From contig CM055096.1 in the NCBI GenBank assembly GCA_029204225.1, positions 35,497,858 through 35,561,857 on the forward strand: a stretch of 64,000 nucleotides of DNA, read 5' to 3'. Origin of the DNA: Diphasiastrum complanatum (lineage: Eukaryota; Streptophyta; Lycopodiopsida; Lycopodiales; Lycopodiaceae). Under the pieces are notes generated by a model, which did not search any database, was not told the DNA's origin, and saw nothing but the letters and a program-made list of their open reading frames with translations. Below, in pieces: positions 11,776 to 21,721 of the stretch. How positions within the stretch are numbered: position 1 is the first letter of the stretch; every line of letters starts with the position of its first letter. The position numbers and the translations under genes are program-made.

Positions 11776-12506
11776 AACTCAAATGATGAACAATAAGTGT
11801 TGCTACACACTCTCAATGGAATCCAATAATAGAGTACTATCTCCTCCTATGAAAGATCTTGCAACTATTTGTGAATTGATTCTCACTAGCTACACAAATC
11901 TCTCTAAAACAAGATCTATTTCACATCAAATGATGGAGTATGGGAAAATTTAGGATCAAACACTCTTAGCATGTGTGAAGTACACTAAGATACCAAATTT
12001 GACTAAAATACAATGATATTGCATGAAACAAAATGGCTAAGATCTCAAAACAGTGCCTAGATCACATGTAGATGAGATTGGTAAGCATTCAACAGTGATT
12101 TTGGATCAAACAGGCAATCTCTTGACCAAACCAAATGTGTCCACCCATTACTAGGTGCCCTACCTAACCCTCTTCAAAAGCTTATAAATTTTGATTGGCT
12201 CAACCAAATGGAATGAAACTGATTGCATCAAAAACTAGACAAAAATAGCTTCAAAACAAGCTATCAAGCAAGATAAATGGATCAAGCATGAGAGAGAACC
12301 TCCAAACTGAAATTGGATGTTCCTCACACGTGTCTGAGCACCTGATTTTGTATAGTACCAGGTCAGACCCAATCAATGTCCTTTTGATCTCTTTTGATCC
12401 AAAATTGAACAAGATAGCTAGGAAAATGGACCTTGACAATTTCTAGCTCAAGATTGATGAATAGTTTTCACTTAAATGGATCAAAATGCATGGTAACCTT
12501 AAGTAA
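11776..12506 (-). other. Leader of copia B
   Basis: Untranslated region between the primer binding site and the former gag start. It aligns closely by eye with 19098-19830 of copy B', including TCAAAACAGTGCCTAGATC and CTCACACGTGTCTGAGC. No ORF of note. Confidence 0.7.
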
Positions 12507-12518
12507 GCTCTGATACCA
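12507..12518 (-). other. Primer binding site of copia B
   Basis: Plus-strand GCTCTGATACCA is the reverse complement of the tRNA-iMet type site. It abuts the LTR terminus at 12519. Confidence 0.85.
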
Positions 12519-13208
12519 TGTTGATTTCACACGTGTGGATTGTCCACAACATGTACTTGTGATCTCCTAAGGTGTGTAGATGCACCAAGATCAAGACTAG
12601 ATTGAGATTCAAGATCAATCTTAGATCCTATGGCCTATATACATTCAATCACTTCCAACTCTCACTCACACGTGTGGGAAGTATTAAAAAATTATTCTAA
12701 GTATAAACAAGCTGCTCTCCTTGAGTAGAGAGAGAAATCTAGAAATCCAATAACACTCAAAATCCACATAATCACCAAATCAATTAGATCCAAAATGAGG
12801 AGTAAAATGATACTAGTAGATCCACGAGCTACCACTATGCTTAACTATGATTGGACCACACTTTGTCACCTCTTAATTCTATTGGATCATTGATCCATGC
12901 ACCTCTTAATTCTATTGGACTATATTCAAGCACACCTCAAATTCCTATTGGACCTCACATGGTTCCACCTCTAAATCCTATTGGACCTCTTAGAATTCAT
13001 CAAACAAAGGCATTACACTTGTCTACACTCTAATTGGCCCGAGTTTAGCCTCTTACTCTATTTTGGCTCAATAGTGGCATTACAAGTGGAAATGCATAAT
13101 TTGTCATCTATACCAAATTTGTTCCTATCAACATCCTACACCTAGATGCTTGATGGAAAAAACATAAGACCCCTATATCTAACATAGATAATCTTTTTCA
13201 ATTCTTCA
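12519..13208 (-). mobile_element. 5' LTR of copia B
   Basis: On the minus strand it begins TGTGAAGAATTG and ends ...AATCAACA next to the PBS. Both copies B and B' stop being alike exactly at TTCTTCACA (13208 and 26354), which argues that this is the true outer LTR end. An internal TGTTGAT/ATCAACA pair would give a shorter 615-bp alternative (12519-13133). CACACGTGTG palindrome cores occur at about 12527 and 12669. It lies in the integrase/RT hinge of copia C. Confidence 0.65.
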
Positions 13209-14600
13209 CAACTATCAAGTAGTGGTTTGATGATGGACATGCTTGATCTTGAAGCTTGAATTGGCGTGGCAATGGCAGGCGTTAAAGGTTCTCCTGGAAC
13301 AATGCCTTTGCCTTTGATGTCGATGAGCTGATCCTCGATAAAGACTGTATTTCGGCTGAACAAGATTTGCTAGGTCTCGAGATCATACAACTTATATGTG
13401 TTGTCAGATGAAGTATAAACAATTAGAATGGTCTTGAGACTTTGGAAGTCAAATTTCTGCCTGGTCTCTTTCGGGATCTACAGGTAGGCAATGCATCCAA
13501 ACACTCGTAGGTTCTTCACATAAGGCTTAGAGACTGTCCACACCTCATGGGTGGTCTGCTTGAGAGGGCCTTGGTTGAACATCTATTCTGGACGTAAGCT
13601 GCAGTGGAGACAACTTCGGCCTAGAAGCTCTTGGGCAGTGATGCATGCGCCGACATACATTTAGTTGATTCAACCATAGTACAATTTTTTCTCTCAGCCA
13701 AGCCATTTGATTGAGGTGAATAAGGAGTGATAAATTGCTGCTCAATGCCTTGGCTTTGGCAGTATTCCTTAAATTCGATAGAGATGTACTCGCCACCATT
13801 GTCAGACCTTAGGGCTTTGATCATCCTTCCAGTCTCTTTTTCTGCATGCTCCTTGAAGATTCTGAAGTAATTAAATATTCGGATTTCTTCATGATAAAAT
13901 GCACCATAGTTCTTTTGGAGAACTCGTCAATAAAAGTTATGAAATACTTTGCATCCTTCAGAGAAGGATTCTACATCGGGCCACAAATGTGTGTATGTAC
14001 AACATCTAACAATCCTCTAGCAATATGCTGATGGCTTGTTCTAAATAGTTTTCTAGTCTGTTTACCAACTAAGCAGTCTTGACAGACAAATAACTCGACT
14101 TTATTATCAGGATAGTCTAATCAAGAACAATAGAATGTTTAGACATTTGTTGTACAGAAGCATGATTCAAGTGACCAAGTCTATAATGCCAAAGTACACT
14201 TTTATTTGCTTGAATGGAGGTAAGCGTCTGACTAGAGGTAGAAAAGCAATGACTCAATCTATACAAGTATCCATGCCTCTTTCCAAGTGCTGGATCTTGC
14301 ATGTCCTATCAACTACTTTGATGTGCTCAAGATGTCCTAGACTTCCTTAGATGTTTGAGCTTTGGACACATGGCCGATCTGAGTATCCGAAATGTTGAGG
14401 ATGATCAGCGCAAATGCTTTGCCCATCTGGAGATTGTTGTGTCGTCAGCTTTGGGTATTCCCTCTACGCTTGTGACAACATCATACAACTCCTTAGCCAT
14501 TAGCATGGTTCTCATCTTAAATTTCCATAGATGGTAATTATTAGCTCCATCAAGCTTTTCCATGATAGGACTAGCTTTTCCTTGGAAATCTATGTGGAAG
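13209..14600 (-). pseudogene. Ty1/copia remnant (element C): gag start joined to pre-integrase and integrase
   Basis: Reading leftward, gag begins around 14560 (MEKLDGANNYHLWKFKM) and runs about 90 codons to ALIILNISDTQIGH. It then jumps into the GAG_pre-integrase domain (LWHYRLGHLNHASVQQMSKH near 14190), the zinc-binding CQDC region and integrase (ALRSDNGGEYI near 13805, PQSNGLAERKN near 13700). It ends with FSRNTVFIEDQ in the hinge, where the LTR of copia B starts. Most of gag, the zinc knuckle and the protease are deleted. Frameshifts and stops are present. Its RT half is not found to the left. Tnt1-like wording; not functional. Confidence 0.8.
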
Positions 14601-14758
14601 ATTAGTCTAGGTGATAGGAGTAAGTATCAGTGACTTAAGTATGAAAATTTGGTGCTGAATTATAGAACAAGAAGACAATCACTCTATCGACTAGTAGAGT
14701 CTAACACAGTATCAATTAAATTTGGACTTTGGCAAAACAATTGGACTTTTTTTAGGAT

Positions 14759-14766
14759 CCCCCCCC

Positions 14767-14842
<76 letters not shown>
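14759..14842. repeat. C-tract plus (TC)n microsatellite
   Basis: About 19 consecutive C bases are followed by about 64 bp of TC dinucleotides. It lies upstream of the gag start of copia C (minus orientation), which resembles the TC tract within the copia R LTR. Confidence 0.95.
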
Positions 14843-14843
<1 letters not shown>

Positions 14844-15376
14844 GGGATAGAACATGGAAATGAAATTTGGTTCCACATTGACCACATTTAAATACACTTG
14901 TTTTAATATTTCAATTCTAATATATTCTTATATATAAATTTAGTGTATCACCTATAAAAATTACATTCACTACCTACAAGTATGACATCTCAAGAGACAT
15001 ATAACATTGGAATCTTGAAATTAGTTGCGTAGACTTTAAGGTTCATGAAATGAGAGCTTGAACCAAATTGTATGATCATATTGCACATTGTGCATTTTCC
15101 AAGACCAAAGAGTAGAATATGCCTAGTTTAACCTTTTAGACTAAATTATTCTATTCTAAAAGTTGCAAATTTAAAGCAACTAATATTTGGATTCTTTAGA
15201 ATCTCTAAAAGTCGTTAAACTTTCCACATTACAACTTTCTCATGGTCTTACAATACGCATGCCATGGAATAGAATTAACTTGGGGTGACATGCCCACACC
15301 CTAGCATACAAAAAACCGGATTTTTACGAAATTGTTAGGCTAGAACTGCAACTGTCAAAAAATTTACAGCTTCAAA
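14843..15376. other. AT-rich DNA, nothing recognised
   Basis: No coding or repeat signature was found on either strand. It is probably 3' flanking sequence of the pseudogene that ends at 15377. Confidence 0.4.
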
Positions 15377-16582
15377 CTAGTACTCATCAACATCAGCTGC
15401 ACATGCATCAACCAATTTGTACAAATACTCCTTGATGTGTGCTCGAGAGATTTCTGAAATAGATATTGATCTTTCGACATCATATTTATGTTTCTTTACC
15501 ATATTTTTTGTTTTGGTTTTCCATGCATAAATCATAGCATCAATATCTACATCTTCTACACCGTCATTGTTTGGAACCCAGTCTTTTGAAAGACAGTCTT
15601 CGTATAATTCTTTGTTGTCAATTGGACTGTTTCCACGTCTCCAAGTGGATTTAGGTTCATACCATAATGCTTTGAGTGAAGTGACCATACCATCAGCATC
15701 GGTCCCTACTCCGACAACCTTTGCCATCCAAAATGAGGCTCCCGCTGCAACGTCTTCATCTGGAGGTCGTATTGCAACAAATTTGTTCATTGCAACCTCT
15801 CTACTGGGTATGAATTCCAATAATGGTGCATCTCATTTCCATTCGCAATAATGACGAGGTAGGAGCTCTATTGTATCCATTTTGACTTCAATGTTCACAT
15901 TAGAAGGCATGCATCCTGAAGGTTGAAAATTAATCGTAAAAGATTGTGGCCAAAAACTTGTTTGGTTGTATGTTGATAGTGGCAAATTCTTTTGCTTTGT
16001 GAGGTACTCAAGAAGTTTTGTGGTTTCATCCACAGATGAGAAATTTTGATCTTTGTATTCTGGATACTTCTCGCACATATATTGTCCGTATTTATGAAAG
16101 GATATCAATCCTTTCATCTCATCATTGTCCAGTTCATTTGTGGGTGCCAAAAAGATCGCTTCCTCTTTTGAAGGCAAAGAGTGCAACAATCTGAAAGGTT
16201 CACTCCATGTATCGTCTCCATCAGTGCAATAATACTTCCACTACATGGTTGGTTCGCCATTCAACATTTGAAAATGAAAGTAGTGAGGATTGGTGTGTCC
16301 TTCTAGACCATCGTTTCCACGAACAATAAATGGCTCTATGAATCCTTTTCAATCCACCATTCGTTCTAACAACTCTACTTCAGTACGACCACCACCTATT
16401 TTCTGGCCAATTCGTCCTAACATATCAGGCATAGTAAGAATAGATTTACATTTCAATGCCATAGAGATTACACTAAAAACTTGATCGATGTCTTCATGCG
16501 TGTGTCCGAGCACCAAAAACCCCATTTCAACAGTTTGAAATATGTTATGAGCCACAAGCATAGAACAAAGACCAAAGCTGAA
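15377..16582 (-). pseudogene. DUF7869-like protein pseudogene, 5' truncated, three stop codons
   Basis: A single minus-strand frame of about 400 codons runs from 16582 to the stop at 15377. Three stops interrupt it: TGA after RMVD near 16347, TAG after GEPTM near 16242, and TGA after CEWK near 15831. The N-terminal part has LVAHNIF..VEMGFLVLGHT followed by HEDIDQVFS, a signature I recall from DUF7869-type proteins, which are thought to be transposon-derived. The C-terminal part (FWMAKVVGVGTDADG, KALWYEP) looks like a small beta-barrel reader-type domain. There are no frameshifts, so decay is recent or the copy was recently active. The upstream half is lost at the junction with copia B' at 16583. 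The family name is from memory and needs a search; the molecular function is unknown. Confidence 0.6.
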
Positions 16583-18500
16583 CTACTCTTGCTTCATGGC
16601 ATCATACCACTCCTTGGTATTGAGTGCCTCTTGTACATTCTTTGGCTTTTCATGAGAGACATAAAAAACATAATTAGTGGAATCAAGATCCACTTGTTTG
16701 CCTTTGTCAACGTATGAGAGCCTCTTAGGCTCGGATCTATCTCTTATGGATCTTCTTGGTGAGAAAATCTGAGGAGAGTCTTCTTCAATTCTCGACCCCA
16801 TCACATCATGATTGTCTTCAAAATCAATAATAGGTGATGCATCCATAGACTTCTTGATCTCGGCCTCTTCAAAAGATGAATGTTGATCTTCATGAAAGAC
16901 AACATCTCTACTTTCAATAGCTTGACAAGTAGAGAGTACAAAGATTCTATAGGCCTTCTTGGTGGATAAGTATCCAACCATGATCCCTTTGCATGCACTA
17001 GGATCTTCCTTCTTCCTTGTTTCCAAGGGAATATGGGCAAAGCATATGCATCCAAAAACTCTAAGGTGATCAACCTTAGGCTTCTTCAAATATAAGATTT
17101 CATATGGTGACTTTCCTCCAAGAGCTATATGTGGGAGCCTATTGCAAAGATAATTTGCACAATTAATGGCTTCTCCCCAAAAATATTTGGGCAAAGATGC
17201 CTCAATTCTCATAGATTTTGCACATTCACATAGAGATCTATTCTTTCTCTCGGCCACTCCATTTTGAGATGGAGAGTAGGCACAAGAGAACTCTCTTTTG
17301 ATGCCTTCAAGCTCACAAAAATGATGAAATTTATTGGAGATATATTCACCTCCTCCATCACATATAAGAGCTTTAATCTTGAATGAGAATTGCTTCTCTA
17401 CATAAGCTTTGAAAATAAGGAAGTGATCAAACACCATAGATTTAGAAGCAAGAAGATATATCCAAGTGAATCCTTGTGAAATCACTAATGAAAGTAACAA
17501 AACAAGTGGCTCCTCCCTTGCTTATAGTTGATGAGAAATGCACATCCGAGTGGATTAACTCCAAAGGATGCTTGCTTTTGATAGAAGATCTTGTAAATGG
17601 CTTTTTGTGAGATTTAGCAATAGCACAAGCCTCACAAGGCTTGATCTTCTTGGAGAATGACTTTGGCAAGCCAATAGCTTTGGCCTCTTTGATCATAGAG
17701 AGCATGGATTTGTAGTTAGAATGTCCCAACCTCCTATGCCATAATTCCTCCATAGAGAGCTTGTTCACAAGAGCAACATTACAAGAATTCACATACTCAT
17801 TTGGATCTAGTTTATAGATGCCTCCAAATCTAGATCCTAATGCAAGTATCTCATCATTCTTCTTGATAGTGCAAGTATCAACATTGAATTTTACATCAAG
17901 GCCATTATCAAGCAATTGGCCAACACTAATGAGATTCTTAGTAAGCTTAGGTACATAAAGAACTTAAGAGAGAGAAATAACTTTAGAGGATGCAAGCTTT
18001 AGGGGAATATTCCCTATGCCTTCAATAGGACATTCAAAATCATTTGTAGTGTATATTGATTTCTTGACTTGATCATAAGGTGCAATAGAAGAGAAAGAGT
18101 CCTTGGAGCTACACATATGTGAAGAGGCTCCACTATCAATATACCATAGGCAATCCTTCTTGAATGGAGTAGATGAGAAACTAGAGACCATAAGAGATCC
18201 CTCTCCATCACTTGTAATAGTTTCTTCCTTCTCATTGGTAATGTTGGCTTGATTGAGTTGATTCTTCTTCTTGAAGCAATTGGTGGCATAATGGCCTTTC
18301 TTGCCACAATAAAAGCATTGATCTTCTTCTTATTGAGCTTGGATTATGAAGCATTAGAGGAATCATCTTCCTCCTCATCTTTGTCTTTGGATTTGGCTTT
18401 GTCCTTGCTTGAGGATTGTTGATGGTGGTTCTTGCTCCTCCCTTTGTGCTTATCCTTGGCAAAGAGACCTTTGCCATCATTATGAGTGAGAAAAAGCTTG
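16583..18500 (-). pseudogene. Ty1/copia pol (element B'): zinc knuckle, protease, integrase, start of RT
   Basis: Continues from the gag at 18521-19096. The zinc knuckle CFYCGKKGHYATNC (about 18310) is followed by protease WYIDSGASSHM (about 18150), GAG_pre-integrase LWHRRLGHSNYKSM (about 17740) with CEACAIAKSHK, and integrase motifs IHSDVHF, SPSQNGVAERKN and CNRLPHIALGGKSPYE. After the hinge, RT breaks off at KEWYDAMKQE (16583), where the DUF7869-like pseudogene begins. The second-aspartate motif reads ALICDGGGEYI. Frame changes near 17470, 17950 and 18200 and a stop upstream of the zinc knuckle inactivate it. It is closely similar to copia B but lacks the 14-bp deletion of B and keeps the gag-to-integrase region. 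Confidence 0.85.
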
Positions 18501-18520
18501 TCCATCCTCAAGAGCTTGTA

Positions 18521-19096
18521 CTATTGTCTTGATTCTTCAAAAATTAGCACACTTTGGAGAGCCTCCAAACTTGGTAGCTCCTCCTTAATGGCATAGGACT
18601 GGACAAGGTTATCAAATTCACTTCTCAAGCCATTGAGAATGACTTGGACTAGCTCATTTTGATTGATGGAATCACCAATGCAAGCAAGCTCTCTATGAAT
18701 ATCTTTTACTCTCAAAACATAACTAGATGCACTCTCATCACTCTTTTGGCTACTTTGAAAGATTTGATTTCTAAGAGTGAGGAGCCTAGAGGTGTTCTTA
18801 GCCTCATAGATAGTCTTGAGACAATCCCAAGCTTGTCTTTTGGTTGTTGTACAAGTACCTATCTCCCTCAATATCTCATTAGAGACATTCATCTTAATAT
18901 AGTGGAGAGCCATCCTAGCTCTCTTTTTGTATTTTTGAACATCTTGAAGAACTTGTGATTCTTCTTCAAGGCCAAAAACTATGTCCATCACGTCTTGAAG
19001 GATCAAGATTGACTCCATCCTCATCTTCCAAATTGAATAGTTTGAAGTGGACAATCTTTCACTTGGTTCCAACAAGGATGAACCCATTGAAGACAT
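18521..19096 (-). pseudogene. Copia B' Gag (UBN2/Retrotran_gag_2 type)
   Basis: Open frame starting MSSMGSSLLEPSERL at 19096; an upstream in-frame ATG at 19150 lies in the leader and is a less likely start. It shows the copia Gag pattern: STSNYSIWKMRMESIL, RARMALHYIKMNVSNEI, AWDCLKTIYEAKNTSRLLTL, SSYVLRVKDIHRELACIG and VILNGLRSEFDNLVQSYAI. Gag would form the cytoplasmic virus-like particle that packages element RNA. The frame ends at a stop near 18521, before the zinc knuckle, so Gag-Pol continuity is lost. About 190 residues are preserved and it closely parallels the Gag of copia A. Confidence 0.85.
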
Positions 19097-19830
19097 TTGA
19101 AGTGAAGAAAACTCAAATGATGAACAATAAATGTTGCTACACACTCTCAATAGGATCCAATAATGGACTACTATCTCCTCCTATGAAAGACCTTGCAACT
19201 ATTTGTGAATCACTAGCTACACAAATCTCTCTAAAACAAGATCTATTTCACATCAGATGATGGAGTATGGGCAAAGTTAGGATCAAACACTCTTAGCACG
19301 TGTGAAGTACACTAAGAAACCAAATTTGACTCAAATACAATGACATTTCATGAAACAAAATGGCTAAGATCTCAAAACAGTGCCTAGATCACATATAGAT
19401 GATTGGTAAGCATTCAACTGTGATTTTGGATCAACCAAGCAATGTCTTGACCAAACCAAATGTGTCCACCCAGGTCTAGGTGCCCTACCTAACCCTCTTC
19501 AAAAGCTTATAACTTTTGATTGGCACAACCAAATGGAATGAAACTGATTGCATCATAAACTAGACAAAAATAGTTCAAAACAAGCTATCTAGCAAGATTT
19601 TTGGATCAAACATGAAAGAGAACTCCCAAACTGAAATTGGATGTTCCTCACAAGTGTCTGAGCACCTGATTCCGTATAGTACCATGTCAGACCCAATCAA
19701 TGTCCTATTGATCTCTTTTGATCCAAAATTGGACAAGATAGCTAGAAAAATGGATCTTGACAATTTCTAGCTCAAGATTGATGAATAGTTTTCACTCAAA
19801 TGGATCAAAATGCATGGTAACCTTAGTCAG

Positions 19831-19842
19831 GCTCTGATACCA
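19831..19842 (-). other. Primer binding site of copia B'
   Basis: Plus-strand GCTCTGATACCA directly precedes the LTR at 19843. The leader lies at 19097-19830. Confidence 0.85.
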
Positions 19843-20459
19843 TGTTGATTTCTTTGATTCTATGGCAAAAACACACTACTACATGCATTCAATCACTTCC
19901 AACTCTCACTCACACGTGTGGGAAGTGTTCCAAAAATAATCTAAGTAAAAACAAGCTGCTCTCCTTGGGTAGAGAGAGAAAATCACCATGAGCTCTCGGG
20001 TAGAGAGATAAAGCTAGAAAACCAATTACACTCAAAATCCACTCAATCTCCAAATCAATTAGATCCAAATGAGGAGTACAATGATACTAGTAGATCCACG
20101 AGCTACCACTATGCTTAACTATGATTGGACCACACTTTGCCACCTCTTAATCCTATTGGACCATTGATCCATGCACCTCTAAATTCTATTGGACCATTTT
20201 CAAGCAAACCTCAAATTCTATTGGACCTCTCTCTCATGGTTCCATCTCTAAATCCTATTGGACCTCTTAAATTTCATCAAACAAAAGTATTACACTTGTC
20301 TACACTCTAATTGGCACAAGTTTAGCCTCTTACTCGTTTTTGGCTAGATAGTGGCATTACAAGTGGAAGTGGATAATTTGCCATCTATGCCAAATTTGGT
20401 CCTATCAACATCCTACACCTAGATGCTTGATATAAAAAACATAAGACCCCTATATCTAA
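19843..20459 (-). mobile_element. 5' LTR of copia B', main part, interrupted by copia A
   Basis: It aligns by eye with the B LTR (12519-13208) but lacks part of the block just inside the PBS-proximal end, so TGTTGATTT runs into TTTGATTC. The LTR stops at 20459 where copia A is inserted. The missing outer 30 bp are found at 26325-26354 on the other side of A. Confidence 0.75.
20455..20459. repeat. Target-site duplication of copia A, left copy
   Basis: TCTAA immediately precedes the 5' LTR and is repeated at 26321-26325 immediately after the 3' LTR. Five bp is the normal duplication length for copia integrases. Confidence 0.95.
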
Positions 20460-20743
20460 TGTGAAAAATTGTCAACTAGTAGTATTTTCCTAACTTGAGA
20501 TTTTGTAGGCCTATGGCCAAATAAAAGTTAGAGATAGGTTCATACATGTATGTAGAGGCCCAAAGTATGTGTACACTACTTTTGAGGTCACATTAATTAG
20601 AGGAGGTCGAGTGTGGAGCTCTTCTATTGGCTCATAATTTGGTGCATTCCTATTTGACCAAATTTCTAGGTATATGGGTGAATCCTATTGGACCCCAATT
20701 TTAGCCTATCATAAGACAAGTGGCCAAGAGGCACTATGGCTGC

Positions 20744-20751
20744 TATAAATA
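20744..20751 (+). promoter_or_regulatory. TATA box of the copia A 5' LTR
   Basis: TATAAATA in the context TGCTATAAATAGCC. The same box is repeated at 25952-25959 in the 3' LTR. Transcription would start roughly 30 bp downstream. Confidence 0.7.
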
Positions 20752-20898
20752 GCCATCTCCACGAGTATGTACACATCTCATTTTCATTCTATTGAATGAA
20801 TGTTATGCTCTTTGAAGGTCCATCTTCTTCTCTCTCACTTTTTTGTTCATATCTTGCATTCTAGCCACTAGAATTGTGATTTCTTTGTTGCTATGGCT

Positions 20899-20910
20899 TC
20901 ACACGTGTGA
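20899..20910. promoter_or_regulatory. G-box palindrome in the copia A LTR
   Basis: TCACACGTGTGA is a perfect 12-bp inverted repeat, duplicated at 26107-26118. It lies downstream of the TATA box, in R/U5. G-box cores are bound by plant bZIP and bHLH factors; a role here is inferred. Confidence 0.5.
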
Positions 20911-21112
20911 AATGCAGGTTGTAGGCTCTGAAGTACGGACAGGGACAGCAAGTTTCTGTTTGTGGAAGCTTATGATCAGATTTTGATGTTTAGTTGATGT
21001 TTAGTATGCTTAACATCACAATTTCTATCATTTTTTCAATCTAGATGTGCATAACTTCCATGGCCAAGATCTTTATGAAACTTTAGCATCTTTTGGATCT
21101 GAGTTTTTCACA

Positions 21113-21124
21113 TGGTATCAGAGC
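21113..21124 (+). other. Primer binding site of copia A
   Basis: TGGTATCAGAGC, the tRNA-iMet type, begins at the first base after the LTR with no spacer. The leader 21125-21721 follows and contains no long ORF. Confidence 0.95.
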
Positions 21125-21721
21125 ATTAGGCGGCCAAATGTGTAGGTTTTGCCAGATTTAGAAGAGATTTGTGGGCGAGTTTGCTTTTGTAGCATTCCAA
21201 TCAAGTTTCTAGCTAAAAATCTTGTTGATTTATGTGTAGAAATTGGATCTTTGTGATCAAAACATCATTTGTATGCATTTCAATTGAAGTAGGGCGAATT
21301 CCCTCTGTACTTATCAGAATAAGGAGACAAAAATTGTTTTGGAAAGAGGGAGATGCAAGATCCAACAAGATCCTATTAGTTTTCCATTCTAGCATATAGT
21401 TTTTTGATTCAATTTCTTGCTTCTTCATGTCAAAAACTTCAAAATTGATGTAACCCTCTGATTTTCAGTTTGCTGAATGATTCAAGAGTGTATTTCAATC
21501 TTAGGAGTGAGGGAAAAGCAAGTATATTGAGGTTTGGTCTTGGTTTGATCAAGAAATCATAAAACTAGTGGCTAAAATTAAGGAAAAAGTGAGGAAAAGA
21601 GAGAAAAAGTAAGGTTTTAGGTTCCAAATCTTTGTGATTTCTTCTTGTGTTTCATTTGTTGATTCAAGAGAGTGCTTAGTGCATTGGAACAGGTCAAAGA
21701 TCAGAGATCAATCATTGCAAC

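Larger units (their letters stand above)
20460..21112 (+). repeat. 5' LTR of copia A
   Basis: Starts TGTGAAAAATTG and ends GTTTTTCACA. It carries a TATAAATA box at 20744-20751 and a 12-bp palindrome TCACACGTGTGA at 20899-20910. The LTR supplies promoter and polyadenylation functions. Confidence 0.95.

Noticed and set aside
12519-13133. Shorter alternative for the copia B LTR, bounded by TGTTGAT/ATCAACA
   Set aside because: The terminal match is attractive, but B and B' remain alike for another 75 bp up to TTCTTCACA and then diverge. The minus-strand start TGTGAAGAATTG also resembles the LTR starts of related elements.
14649-14897. Open frames over the C/TC microsatellite
   Set aside because: Same reason: low-complexity translation only.
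15377-16582. Stops repaired by RNA editing
   Set aside because: Editing that removes stop codons is known in organelles of some early-diverging land plants, not in nuclear transcripts of this kind. Pseudogene decay is simpler.
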